36,302 nt of DNA from the NCBI GenBank assembly GCA_905234015.1, contig CAJOFK010000008.1:1-36302 (forward strand). The letters are read 5' to 3'. The stretch's first letter is position 1; every line of letters starts with the position of its first letter. The DNA is from an uncultured Ruminococcus sp. (GTDB lineage Bacteria > Bacillota > Clostridia > Oscillospirales > Acutalibacteraceae). A program made the position numbers and the translations under genes. A model generated the notes under the pieces. The model did not search any database. It saw only the letters and a list, made by a program, of their open reading frames with translations, and was not told where the DNA came from. Shown here piece after piece: positions 19,397 through 29,341 of the stretch.

Positions 19397-19632
19397 CAGC
19401 CCCGAGCATAAGCTCGGGGCGAACATAGTCCGTGGTACCACCCAAGTTCGGAAATAAAAATTTCCGCTCTCTGCCGATATAACGGTCGAACCCGTTCAGA
19501 CCTACTGCGATTTCAGCCTGAAAGCTCAGAGGCTACATCCGGAAATCCCTCGCGAAAGCTTACACCGACCGCTTCCTCTCTGAGCCTCGGGATAAACGAA
19601 CCTCCTCGTCAAAGCCTGTTTTTATTTAACTA
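19397..19632 (-). ncRNA. T-box riboswitch (leader of valS)
   Basis: Minus strand carries the Stem I motif AGAGAGGAAGCGGTCGGTGTAAGC, the T-box GGGTGGTACCACGG, and the terminator GCCCCGAGC-TTAT-GCTCGGGGC. The likely specifier is GTA (Val) in GGATGTAGCCTCTGAG. Confidence 0.93.
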
Positions 19633-19638
19633 AAATGT

Positions 19639-19667
19639 ATTTTATCACAGCCGATTTTTATTGTCAA
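19639..19667 (-). promoter_or_regulatory. SigA promoter of the T-box/valS unit
   Basis: Reverse complement TTGACA-N17-TAAAAT. The -35 includes the TGA stop of the ABC gene. Confidence 0.75.
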
Positions 19668-21397
19668 CCGCTGAACTGGCTGTTATACAACTTTTTATAA
19701 AATCCGTCCTTTTTAAGCAGCTCGTCGTGGGTTCCCTGCTCAATAATATCGCCGTCGTTCATAACGAGTATAACGTCGCTTTCCTTAATAGTCGAAAGCC
19801 TGTGCGCGACGATAAACGAGGTTCTTCCCTTCATCAGCTTCTTAAACGCCTTCTGAACCCTTATCTCCGTGAGGGTATCTATCGAGGAAGTCGCCTCGTC
19901 GAGAATAAGCATCGGCGGATTAAGCGCCATAGCGCGCGCTATGCAGAGAAGCTGCTTCTGCCCTGCCGAAAGGTTCGACGCGCCCTCGTTGAGCTTCGTA
20001 TTATAGCCCTCGGGCATTTTACGAATAAAGCTGTGAGCATAGCTTAATTTAGCCGCTTCAATAAGCTCCTCGTCGGAGGCTTCGGGGTTGCCGTAGCGCA
20101 GGTTCTCCATAATCGTTCCCGAGAACAGCCAGCTGTCCTGAAGTACCATTCCGAAAAGAGAACGCAGGCTGTCGCGTTTCATATTGGCAGTATTTATATT
20201 ATCTATCAGGATTTCACCCGACTGAACCTCGTAAAATCTCATTATAAGGTTAATAAGAGTGGTTTTGCCGCAACCGGTCGGACCGACTATCGCAATTTGC
20301 CGGCCGCTTTTTACCGAGAGTGAAAAGTCCTTAATCAGCTCTTTTTCGGGTGAATAGCTGAATTTAATATGGTTAAACTCTATATCGCCTTTTACGTCCT
20401 TAAGCGTAAGCTTGTTGCTGTCGTCGGGCTCGTTCTCCTCCTCGAGCAGCGCGAAAACTCTTCCGCCTGCCGCAAGCGCGGTCTGAATCTGGGTTAAAAC
20501 CCCCGTAACTTCGTTGAACGGCTTCGTGTACTGGTTAGCGTAGGCAAGAAAACACGACAGCTGACCGATTGTAAGCGCTCCCATAAACGCGCTGACTACG
20601 GTTAGCGCGCCGACTATTCCCGTTACGGCGTAAACCATATTGTTTACAAATCTCGTGCAGGGATTGGCGAGCGCTCCGGCAAACTGAGCCTTAAGCCCTA
20701 CCTTGAATAGCCTTTTGTTTTTTTCACCGAACTCGTCGCGGCTGCGCTGTTCATACGCGAAGGCCTTAACGACCTTCTGATTTCCGACGATTTCCTCAAC
20801 ATAGGAGCTGATTTCGCCCTGAAGCTCCTGCTGGTCGCGGAAGCTCTTAGCGCAGAGCTTGCCGATAATTCCTGCGACTAAAACGGAAAGCGGAGTTAAA
20901 ACCACGACCACAAGCGCAATCCACGCATTTATGCTCACCATAAAAATCAGGGTTCCGATAATCGTCACTATTCCCGAGAAAAGCTGGGTTATAACCTGAC
21001 TTAAGCCGTCGCCGACCGCTTCAACATCGTTTGTAATACGGCTTATCAAATCACCGCGTGCTCGGCTGTCGATAACGCTTAAGGGTACGCGGTTGAGCTT
21101 TTTAAACAGATCGGATCTCATATCCCGAACCGTCCGGGCGCAGATAATATTCGTAAAGTTGCTCGAAAGCCATTGAAATACCGCCGCAACCGCGATAAAT
21201 ACCGCGATTTCGAGGATGATATTCAGGATTTCAGTAAAATCCACCTCTCCCCTTTTTATCATAAAATCGACGGCATTACCGACAAGCACGGGGATATAAA
21301 GCGTAATTCCGACGCTTACCGCCGAGCTGATTAAAGCGAGCAGGATATATAAGGAATGGGCTTTAGTATAACGCAAAATCTTTTTAACTACGCTCAT
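19664..21397 (-). CDS. ABC transporter ATP-binding protein/permease (catalytically canonical half)
   Basis: 577 aa, Walker A GPTGCGKTT, signature LSAGQ, Walker B LILDEATSSID, H-loop VAHRLS. Confidence 0.93.
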   Translation of the reverse strand: MSVVKKILRYTKAHSLYILLALISSAVSVGITLYIPVLVGNAVDFMIKRGEVDFTEILNIILEIAVFIAVAAVFQWLSSNFTNIICARTVRDMRSDLFKKLNRVPLSVIDSRARGDLISRITNDVEAVGDGLSQVITQLFSGIVTIIGTLIFMVSINAWIALVVVVLTPLSVLVAGIIGKLCAKSFRDQQELQGEISSYVEEIVGNQKVVKAFAYEQRSRDEFGEKNKRLFKVGLKAQFAGALANPCTRFVNNMVYAVTGIVGALTVVSAFMGALTIGQLSCFLAYANQYTKPFNEVTGVLTQIQTALAAGGRVFALLEEENEPDDSNKLTLKDVKGDIEFNHIKFSYSPEKELIKDFSLSVKSGRQIAIVGPTGCGKTTLINLIMRFYEVQSGEILIDNINTANMKRDSLRSLFGMVLQDSWLFSGTIMENLRYGNPEASDEELIEAAKLSYAHSFIRKMPEGYNTKLNEGASNLSAGQKQLLCIARAMALNPPMLILDEATSSIDTLTEIRVQKAFKKLMKGRTSFIVAHRLSTIKESDVILVMNDGDIIEQGTHDELLKKDGFYKKLYNSQFSG

Positions 21398-23097
21398 AAT
21401 TCCGCCTCCTTTAACTGAGAGAGACAGATTTCCTTATAGGCAGGGCAGGTTTTTAAAAGCTGTTTATGAGTGCCCTCACCCTCGAGCCTGCCGTCCTCAA
21501 GCACAAGGATTTTATCAGCGGACATAATCGTCGAGCACCGCTGAGTAACTACAATATAAGTAGTGTTCTTTCGATTTAAAAGCGCAGTGCGAAGCGCTTT
21601 TTCCGTAGCAAAATCAAGCGCTGAAAAGCTGTCGTCAAGTATTATAAGCTCGGGCGAGCCGACGAGAGCCCTCGCTATACAGAGCCGCTGGCGCTGGCCT
21701 CCCGAATAATTCAGTCCTCCGCGGGATACGCTCATATCCAAACTGTCAACAAAATCAACCTGAGCGATTCTCAAAGCCTCGAAAATCTCCTCGTCGTCCG
21801 CGTCGGGCTTTTGCCAGAGCATATTCGAGCGCACCGTTCCGCTGAACAGCACCGATTTCTGCGGCACGACTCCGATTTTTCCGCGTAAATCGTCAAATTT
21901 ATAATCGCGCACGTCCGCTCCGCCGACCTTAACCGAGCCCGACTGCGCGTCGTAATAGCGCATAATAAGGCTTAACAGCGTGGTTTTTCCCGAGCCTGTC
22001 GTACCGATTATGCCGTTAAATGTATTTCTTTCGAGTTTAAAACTGATATTTTCAAGCTCCTTATCGCCGTCGCCGTAGGAAAAGCTCACGTCATTAAACT
22101 CAACCGCGGGTGCGTTTTTATCGGCAACAGCCCCGTTTTCGTTTTCCTTAACGGAGGATTCAACGGAAAACACCTCGTTAATTCTCGCGGCGGAGGCGCT
22201 TCCGCGCGAGAGCAGTACAACGAGATTTGCGAGTACAATCATCGCGAGCAGAATCTGAGTCATATAGCTTACGAGCGCGACGATATCTCCCGAAAGAAGC
22301 GCTCCCGAGTTAACCTTTCCCGCGCCGAACCACAAAATCAGGATAACCGCGGTATACGCAATTAAATATGTAGCCGGATTTAACAGCGCCGAAAGCCGTC
22401 CCACACGCACCGAGATTTTTGCAAGCTGCCGAGCTTCCTTATCGAGGTTTTCCTCCTGAAGCTTCTGCTTTGAAAACGCGCGGATAACGCGGTTTCCCGC
22501 GAGGTTTTCGCGCGATAAAAGCGAAATCCTGTCGAGCTTGGTTTGAACCGCCTTATAAAACGGCAGGGATTTTGTCATCACAAAATACAGGATTATTCCG
22601 ATAAGCGCCGAAGCGCCGAAGAAAATCAGCGAAAGTCCCGGATTTATATAACACGCCATAAACAGCGCGCCGATAATAAGAAACGGCGCTCTTAATAGCA
22701 GGCGCATAGTCATAGCGATATTCGCCTGAACCGCGTTGATATCGCTAGTCATTCTCGTAATAAGCGCGGGAGTTCCGATTTCGTCGAGCTCCTTATGCGA
22801 AAGAGTTCCGATATGCTTAAACAGCGCGTCACGAATTTTAGTTCCCGCGCCCTGAGAGGTATAGGAAGCCATATACTGGCACACAAGCGCGAAGCTTAAG
22901 CCCGCCGCCGCGAGCAGTACCAATACTATTCCCATTTTCAAAATATAGCCCGTATCGTTTTTCAGGATACCGTTGTCGATAATTCCCGCCATAACCAGCG
23001 GAACGAAAAGCTCGAGTACAGCCTCGGTAAGCTTGCACAGCGGTCCTACGATTAACTGAAGCTTATATTCCTTTAAAAATCTTCTCAGCTTAAACAT
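21394..23097 (-). CDS. ABC transporter ATP-binding protein/permease (degenerate half)
   Basis: 567 aa, Walker A GTTGSGKTT, signature YSGGQ, Walker B LIILDDSFSALD, H-loop position VTQRCS. Overlaps the partner by 4 nt. Confidence 0.93.
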   Translation of the reverse strand: MFKLRRFLKEYKLQLIVGPLCKLTEAVLELFVPLVMAGIIDNGILKNDTGYILKMGIVLVLLAAAGLSFALVCQYMASYTSQGAGTKIRDALFKHIGTLSHKELDEIGTPALITRMTSDINAVQANIAMTMRLLLRAPFLIIGALFMACYINPGLSLIFFGASALIGIILYFVMTKSLPFYKAVQTKLDRISLLSRENLAGNRVIRAFSKQKLQEENLDKEARQLAKISVRVGRLSALLNPATYLIAYTAVILILWFGAGKVNSGALLSGDIVALVSYMTQILLAMIVLANLVVLLSRGSASAARINEVFSVESSVKENENGAVADKNAPAVEFNDVSFSYGDGDKELENISFKLERNTFNGIIGTTGSGKTTLLSLIMRYYDAQSGSVKVGGADVRDYKFDDLRGKIGVVPQKSVLFSGTVRSNMLWQKPDADDEEIFEALRIAQVDFVDSLDMSVSRGGLNYSGGQRQRLCIARALVGSPELIILDDSFSALDFATEKALRTALLNRKNTTYIVVTQRCSTIMSADKILVLEDGRLEGEGTHKQLLKTCPAYKEICLSQLKEAEL

Positions 23098-23191
23098 CGT
23101 ATTTTCCTTTTTTCAGCCTATAAAAAGACAATATTAATCGTTTTTATTATAGACGATATTTTTATTTTTATCAATAGACGAAGCTCTTACT

Positions 23192-23545
23192 CTACTTTTC
23201 CTTTGACTTAAAAATCAGCCCGGCTATTACCGAGCCGGAAATTGCGGCGCAGATTCCTCCTGCCGCCGCGGTAAGCGCGCCCGTAAGAATCCCCACTGCG
23301 CCGCTGTCCTTAACCGCCTTTTCAACTCCCGACGCCATAAGATACCCGAAGCCCGATATCGGAACGAGCGCGCCCTCTCCGGCGAACTCGGCGAACGGCT
23401 TATACAGTCCGAGTGCCGTTAAAATAACCCCGGCGATTACAAATCCGGTTAAAATCCTCGCGGGGGTAAGGTTCGTTTTATCGATAAGAAGCTGACCGAG
23501 TACGCAGATAAGTCCTCCGATTACGAATGATATAATATAATCCAC
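23192..23545 (-). CDS. spoVAE: Stage V sporulation protein AE
   Basis: 117 aa: GGLICVLGQLLIDKTNLTPARILTGFVIAGVILTALGLYKPFAEFAGEGALVPISGFG is characteristic of SpoVAE. Confidence 0.88.
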   Translation of the reverse strand: MDYIISFVIGGLICVLGQLLIDKTNLTPARILTGFVIAGVILTALGLYKPFAEFAGEGALVPISGFGYLMASGVEKAVKDSGAVGILTGALTAAAGGICAAISGSVIAGLIFKSKEK

Positions 23546-23707
23546 GGATTTTTCCTCCTTAAATGTGACGGTTTTTTGAAATTTTGTGAACTTAAACTGA
23601 TTTTTTATTATTTTTTCCCCAAAACAGCAATTTTATGTTATACTATAATTAAGTAAATTTGCGCAATAAACCTTTGCGCGGAAAAATGTCCCAAAGGAGT
23701 GAATGCT

Positions 23708-24670
23708 ATGGTTGAGGTTAAAAACCTGACTAAGCGCTACGGAAATACAACCGTTGTCGATAATATCAGCTTCTCCGTAGATAACGGAGAAATCCTCGGC
23801 TTTCTCGGCCCTAACGGCGCCGGAAAAAGTACGACAATGAATATGATTACCGGTTATATTTCCTCGTCGAGCGGTACGGTTACCGTAAACGGAGCGGAGG
23901 TTCTAGATAACCCTAAAAAGGTAAAAAGCAATATCGGTTATCTTCCCGAGATACCGCCCCTGTACGTTGAGATGACCGTAAGGAAATATCTCGAGTTTAT
24001 GTTTGACTTAAAAAAGGTTAAGCTGCCTAAAAAAGAGCATATAAGCGAGGTTATGCGCCTCGTTAAAATTACGGACGTTTCCGAAAGAATTATCAAGCAT
24101 CTCTCTAAAGGTTACCGCCAGAGAGTCGGCTTCGCTCAGGCGCTGCTCGGAAATCCGCCTATACTTATCCTCGACGAGCCTACGGTAGGACTCGACCCTC
24201 AGCAGATTATTGAAATAAGAACGCTTATAAGGAGCCTCGGTAAAAAGCACACCGTTATATTCTCCTCTCACGTTCTTTCCGAGGTTTCCGCAACCTGCGA
24301 CCGTATTATAGTTATTTCAAACGGTAAAATCGTAGCCGATGAAAAGACCGAAAACCTGAGCTCATCTATTTCGGGAGAGCAGAAGCTCCGCCTCGATATC
24401 GAGGGCTCGTCCTCAACGGTTCTCGACGCGCTTAAGATTATCCCCGGAGTAATTAAAATCCGCAAGCAGCACGATACGGGCAACAATACCGCGCGTTATC
24501 TTATCGAGTATAAAAACGACGTTGATATCCGCCGCGACGTATTCCGCTCAATCGCGAACGCCGGCTGCGTTATTCTCGATATGCAAAGCGGCAACGAAAC
24601 TCTTGAGGACAGCTTCTTAAAGCTCGTAAGCCAGGACCAGACTAAAGATATTACGGGAGGTAAAAGATAA
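23708..24670 (+). CDS. ABC transporter ATP-binding protein (GldA-like)
   Basis: Walker A GPNGAGKST, signature LSKGYRQR, Walker B LILDEPTVGLDP. ATG at 23708 has SD AAAGGAG; the listed start is an upstream GTG. Confidence 0.92.
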   Translation: MVEVKNLTKRYGNTTVVDNISFSVDNGEILGFLGPNGAGKSTTMNMITGYISSSSGTVTVNGAEVLDNPKKVKSNIGYLPEIPPLYVEMTVRKYLEFMFDLKKVKLPKKEHISEVMRLVKITDVSERIIKHLSKGYRQRVGFAQALLGNPPILILDEPTVGLDPQQIIEIRTLIRSLGKKHTVIFSSHVLSEVSATCDRIIVISNGKIVADEKTENLSSSISGEQKLRLDIEGSSSTVLDALKIIPGVIKIRKQHDTGNNTARYLIEYKNDVDIRRDVFRSIANAGCVILDMQSGNETLEDSFLKLVSQDQTKDITGGKR

Positions 24671-25380
24671 TGGGCGCTATACTTAAAAGAGAGCTCGGCT
24701 CTTACTTCAACTCCGCGATAGCCTATATCGTTATGGCGGTATTCTTCGGATTTGCGGGATACTTCTTCGTTATGACCTGCTTTATTTCGAACACCTCCTC
24801 GTTAAGCTACACCTACAGCAATATATTTGTAATTATAATCTTTCTCACTCCTATTATTTCTATGAAAACCTTCAGCGAGGAAAAACGTCAGCGCACCGAC
24901 CAGGCGCTGTTTACCTCGCCGTCCAACCTTTTTGAGATAGTTCTCGGGAAATTCTTAGGCGCGTTTATCCTTTACGGAATCTGCTGTCTGATTTTCTTCG
25001 TATTCGGACTTGTTATTCAGATGTTTACCCCCGCGAACTGGCCGGTAATTATCTGTACTAATATCGGACTGCTGCTGCTCGGCGGAGCGCTTATCGCTAT
25101 CGACGTATTTATCAGCGCGCTTACCGAGAGTCAGGTTATCGCCGCGGTAGTCGGTATGGCGGTAGGCGTTATGACCTATATGCTGAGCTCGCTCGTATCA
25201 ATGACCAGCAGCTCGGTTCCGTGGCTTTCGAACGCGATTAACGCTGTTTCCTTTACAAATTACTATCAGAACTTCACATACGGTATTTTAGACTTAACGG
25301 GCGTAATCTTCTTCTTAAGCGTAATTGCCCTGTTTATATTCTTTACTATCCGTGTGTTTGAGAAAAAACGCTGGAGCTAA
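24670..25380 (+). CDS. ABC transporter permease (GldF-like, ABC-2 family)
   Basis: 236 aa, six TM-like segments, PIISMKTFSEEKRQRTDQALFTSP motif. Confidence 0.88.
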   Translation: MGAILKRELGSYFNSAIAYIVMAVFFGFAGYFFVMTCFISNTSSLSYTYSNIFVIIIFLTPIISMKTFSEEKRQRTDQALFTSPSNLFEIVLGKFLGAFILYGICCLIFFVFGLVIQMFTPANWPVIICTNIGLLLLGGALIAIDVFISALTESQVIAAVVGMAVGVMTYMLSSLVSMTSSSVPWLSNAINAVSFTNYYQNFTYGILDLTGVIFFLSVIALFIFFTIRVFEKKRWS

Positions 25381-25392
25381 GGAGGTATAACG

Positions 25393-26952
25393 ATGAGAAA
25401 TAAAGAAATCTTAGAAAACTCCGCCCCCGAAGCGTCAGTAAAGAAAAAGAATAAATTAGTCGCTTTCCTCACCTCGAGAAAAGCAAAACGAGGCTCGCTC
25501 TCGATTGTTATTACCGCGGTATTTATCTGTATTATTATACTTATAAACTTTATCACGGGACTTTTAGTAGAGCGCTTCCCGAGCTTACAGTTCGATATGA
25601 CCGCCTCTCAGACCTATCAGCTTCAGAACGATACCTCCGAGTATTTAAAGCAGCTTGATAAGGATATCACAATTTACGTCCTCGCTAAGGAGGAATCCTT
25701 TAAGGGAGGTATGAACGCTTACTCGGGCGCTCAGTACTTTGTGCAGGCAGATAAGCTTCTTAAAAAGATTGCCGCCGCAAGCGGTCACGTCAGCTTAAAG
25801 TTTGTTGACCTGTCCTCAAATCCGACATTCACAGGTAAGTATAAAAACATCGACTGGAACTCAGATAACACAAATAACCTTATTATTGTTGACGCAGGCG
25901 ATAATTACACAACTCTTTCGCTCAGTGACTGCTTCAGCTATGACGACGAAACCTACTCCTACTACGGCTACTACGCTTATACCGGAACTAAAATCGAGCA
26001 GGCTGTCGTAACCGGTATCCTTGAGGTTACGGTAAATGATAAAGTAGGCGTAGACATTATCACAGGCTCCGGCGAGGAGGAAAGCCTTTATTCCTCACTC
26101 TCCACTCTCTTAAAGCAGAACGCCTACGATATCAAGGAAATCAATCTCACTACTCAGAAGCTCCGCAAAAATTCAAAGATTGCCGTCTTGTTCGCTCCGA
26201 CCGTCGACCTCTCCGAGCAGGCTGTTAAAAAACTCTCCGACTGGCTCGACAACAACGGCGAAAAGGACAGAACCCTTATTTATATGCCGATGGATGTTGA
26301 AACCTCTACCCCGAACCTCGATGTTCTTTTAGAGGACTACGGAATGAAGGTTTCAAACGGTCTTACCTTCTGTTCGAGCGACGAGTATATGGTTCAGAGT
26401 CCGTATATGTTCCTTGCGGATTATAAGAGCTCCGATTATACCTCCTCGCTTAAAAATTCCGGCATCCCCGTAATCTCCTACAATTCAAGAAATATCACTA
26501 TCACGAATAAGGAAACCGCTCAGGCTCTGCTCGGAGTAGAATCCTCGGTAGGAGTAATCCCCTTCAGCGCCGATACAACCGATATGACTATCGACGACGC
26601 GATGGAAAAATACAGTAAAAAGAGCATTACCTTAGCGGCTATAGGAACTAAAACAAATTCCGAAAGCAAAAAATCAAACGTAGCCGTATTCGGCTCGCCC
26701 TATATGTTCTCGGGCAACTTCCTCTCCACCGCCTCCTATAACAACTCCAATTATATTGTCAACTTCTGCAATACCGTTACAGCGCGCGGAGATATGGGCA
26801 TTACCATCAATTCCGCTGCCCTCGACGACACCGAGCTGGGCGTTACAAGCGCCTCTACGGTAGCCGCGGTCGCTATTATCTTTATTGCGGTAGTTCCGTT
26901 AATCATTCTTATTATCGGTCTTGTAATGTATATCCGCAGGAGGAATAAGTAA
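25393..26952 (+). CDS. GldG family protein (ABC-type uncharacterised transport domain)
   Basis: N-terminal TM then FDMTASQTYQLQNDTSEYLKQLDKDITIYVLA, and a C-terminal TM. Operon position after a GldF-like permease. Confidence 0.87.
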   Translation: MRNKEILENSAPEASVKKKNKLVAFLTSRKAKRGSLSIVITAVFICIIILINFITGLLVERFPSLQFDMTASQTYQLQNDTSEYLKQLDKDITIYVLAKEESFKGGMNAYSGAQYFVQADKLLKKIAAASGHVSLKFVDLSSNPTFTGKYKNIDWNSDNTNNLIIVDAGDNYTTLSLSDCFSYDDETYSYYGYYAYTGTKIEQAVVTGILEVTVNDKVGVDIITGSGEEESLYSSLSTLLKQNAYDIKEINLTTQKLRKNSKIAVLFAPTVDLSEQAVKKLSDWLDNNGEKDRTLIYMPMDVETSTPNLDVLLEDYGMKVSNGLTFCSSDEYMVQSPYMFLADYKSSDYTSSLKNSGIPVISYNSRNITITNKETAQALLGVESSVGVIPFSADTTDMTIDDAMEKYSKKSITLAAIGTKTNSESKKSNVAVFGSPYMFSGNFLSTASYNNSNYIVNFCNTVTARGDMGITINSAALDDTELGVTSASTVAAVAIIFIAVVPLIILIIGLVMYIRRRNK

Positions 26953-28640
26953 TGAGTGACGAAATAAAGAACAATGAGGTTTTAATCGAGGAGGATAAGG
27001 ATTACGACGAGCTTCTCGGAAAATTTGAAAACCCGAAAGAGAGCGCGTCCTCCTCAAAAAAGAAAAACAGCAATATTAAGGCGCTGATAATCTGCATAAT
27101 CGCGGTTGTTGTTCTCGTCGGTGCCGGCGCGCTGCTGATATTCGCCCCTAAGGGCGAGCCCGAGTCAAAATCCTCCGGCGGAGCGGCGCAGGTTAAAACC
27201 GAAATAGGAAAAGACAAGGTTCGTGAATTAAAGGTAAAAACCGACTCAAACGGTAAAATTACCCAAAACGGCAGCGGAGAGCTTGTCGGTAAGGTTCCCG
27301 CGGACGTAACCGAAATTAAAATAAAAAACAGTAAGGGCAGCTACACGCTCCTCTCCTATACTCCTAAAAAGAAAACGAAGGAGACCGACCCCGATACGGG
27401 TAAAACGAAGTATAAAACCGAAGAAACTCAGTATACCCTGAAGGGCTACGAAAACTTTAAGCTTCAGGACGGTATTCCCGATGAGGTGGCTAACTCCTGC
27501 TCAACAATGGAGTTCAAGTCGGTAATTTCCGAAAACGCAGGCTCAAACCTCTCCGACTTCGGACTTGATAAACCGAGAGCGGTCGCGACTGTAACCTTTG
27601 AGGACGGTACAAAAGCCATAATCAAGGTCGGCGCTGACGCCGCTCAGCAGCTCGGCACCTACGTTATGTACGGCTCGAATAAAACCGTGTATCTCTGCGC
27701 GAGCGAGCAGCCCTCAAAGCTGCTTTACGGAGTTACCGATTTTATCAGCAAGGAAATCAACAAGAGCATTTCCGACGAAGGCAGCGCCGAGTTCAGCAGG
27801 CTGACTCTTTCCGGAACTCATTTCAAAAACAATATCGTGCTTAAGCCGAACTCCGACACAAAGCACATCTCCAACACTCATATTATTACTTCTCCCTACA
27901 GCGATTTCGCCGACGATACCGAGGCAAGCCAGGTGCAGGGCGCAATCAGGGGACTTAACGCCGAAAGCGTTGCGGCGGTTAAGCCGAATTCCGGTACAAT
28001 TGCAAAATACGGTTTATCCAACCCCTACGCTAAGCTCGATGCGGTTTATTCGGACGCGACGGTAAGGCTTATCGCCTCAAAGCCCGACTCAAAGGGCAAT
28101 TGCTACCTTATGAAAACCGGCGGAAACGTCATTTATAAGATAGGCAGGGCGTCTATTCCGTGGATTGATACCACCGCGGAAAAGCTCCTTACGAAATATG
28201 TATTCAAGCCCGAGCTTTCAAGCCTTAAGCAGATGTCGGTAACATTATCGAAAAAGACCTACGATTTCGATATTAAGACAACCGTAACAACGTCCAAGGA
28301 CGAAAACGGCGAGGAAACCTCATCCTCCGACACAAGGACCAAGTATAACGGAAACGAAATCGAAGAAGGAAACTTCGAGACGTATTTCGGAAACGCAAAT
28401 CTTATTACCAAGGCGGACAACTCCTCCAAAAACGCGTCAGGCTCACCCGCGCTGACGATAAAGTATACTTACGAATCCGGCAGGAAACCCGATACGGTTT
28501 CATTCTATAAGAGCGGAACCAAGTATATTGCAGTTGTGAACTCGAAAACGGTAGGTACGGTAATTTCAACATACGTTGAAAAGCTGATTGACCAGACTCC
28601 CGAGGTCGCGCAGGATAAAGAAGTAAAAACCTTCTGGTAA
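26952..28640 (+). CDS. DUF4340 domain-containing protein
   Basis: N-terminal TM, extracytoplasmic beta repeats (LSDFGLDKPRAVATVTFEDGTKAIIKVG; KYGLSNPYAKLDAVYSDATVRLI). Starts immediately at the gldG-like stop. Confidence 0.82.
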   Translation: MSDEIKNNEVLIEEDKDYDELLGKFENPKESASSSKKKNSNIKALIICIIAVVVLVGAGALLIFAPKGEPESKSSGGAAQVKTEIGKDKVRELKVKTDSNGKITQNGSGELVGKVPADVTEIKIKNSKGSYTLLSYTPKKKTKETDPDTGKTKYKTEETQYTLKGYENFKLQDGIPDEVANSCSTMEFKSVISENAGSNLSDFGLDKPRAVATVTFEDGTKAIIKVGADAAQQLGTYVMYGSNKTVYLCASEQPSKLLYGVTDFISKEINKSISDEGSAEFSRLTLSGTHFKNNIVLKPNSDTKHISNTHIITSPYSDFADDTEASQVQGAIRGLNAESVAAVKPNSGTIAKYGLSNPYAKLDAVYSDATVRLIASKPDSKGNCYLMKTGGNVIYKIGRASIPWIDTTAEKLLTKYVFKPELSSLKQMSVTLSKKTYDFDIKTTVTTSKDENGEETSSSDTRTKYNGNEIEEGNFETYFGNANLITKADNSSKNASGSPALTIKYTYESGRKPDTVSFYKSGTKYIAVVNSKTVGTVISTYVEKLIDQTPEVAQDKEVKTFW

Positions 28641-28645
28641 AAATA

Positions 28646-28684
28646 CGATACGGGCTGTGGTTTTCGCGGCCTGTATCTTTTTCT
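28646..28684 (+). terminator. Terminator of the Gld-type operon
   Basis: GATACGGGC...GCCTGTATC stem followed by TTTTTC. Confidence 0.75.
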
Positions 28685-28702
28685 TTTTATCTTGAAATAC
28701 GG

Positions 28703-28731
28703 TTGACAATTTTGTATAATTTTGATAAAAT
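28703..28731 (+). promoter_or_regulatory. SigA promoter of the 188-aa membrane protein gene
   Basis: TTGACA-N17-TAAAAT. Confidence 0.7.
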
Positions 28732-28767
28732 GTTTTTCAGAAAATTATGCAACTTGAGGTGAAATAA

Positions 28768-29334
28768 ATGGCACACGAGTCAGAGCACAGACACCATTTT
28801 AAAAACAGGAAAGAAAAAATCGGCTGGTATCTTGACGAGATAGATTGCTACAAGGAGGATATGGGTAAGTGGTATACTCTTTTTATCCGTATAATTCTTC
28901 CGTTTTTACTCTTTATTATCCCGATTAATAAGATTTCCTTCAGGGGCTTTGAGCTTATCCGTACAAAATACCTGCTCGGCGTTCTTCCCGAACCGAACAG
29001 CACTATCCCGATTATTATATGGTTAATCGGAGCTATTGTTTTTCTCGCTATTCTCATCTTCCTGCCGAGGTTCGCTACGTTCTGCGAATTCGCTATGGCG
29101 GGTGTGTTCTACTATATGGCGTTAACCATTACATATATTCAGAAGATTGACGGAAAATGGGTTGAGAGAGCTTTTATTACAAACGGTCTCGGCTATTTTA
29201 TAGTATTCGCCCTGGGAACCTTTATGCTGATGAAGCTGATTTTCCTCGTACTGGAAATTATGTATATGATTGTTTTCCACGGCGAGAAAGAGCCTAAGGC
29301 TTATAAAGACGACCAAAACGAGATTGTTTTTTAA
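28768..29334 (+). CDS. Hypothetical membrane protein (188 aa)
   Basis: Own promoter and SD (GAGGTGA), several hydrophobic segments. Family not recognised. Confidence 0.7.
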   Translation: MAHESEHRHHFKNRKEKIGWYLDEIDCYKEDMGKWYTLFIRIILPFLLFIIPINKISFRGFELIRTKYLLGVLPEPNSTIPIIIWLIGAIVFLAILIFLPRFATFCEFAMAGVFYYMALTITYIQKIDGKWVERAFITNGLGYFIVFALGTFMLMKLIFLVLEIMYMIVFHGEKEPKAYKDDQNEIVF

Positions 29335-29341
29335 AAAACAC

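Noticed and set aside
19661-20047. 128-aa plus-strand ORF inside the ABC transporter gene
   Set aside because: Antisense to the conserved NBD. Shadow ORF.
29325-29338. GTTTTTTAAAAAAC palindrome at the end of the 188-aa gene
   Set aside because: Pure A/T palindrome overlapping a stop codon. Too easily formed by chance to call a terminator.
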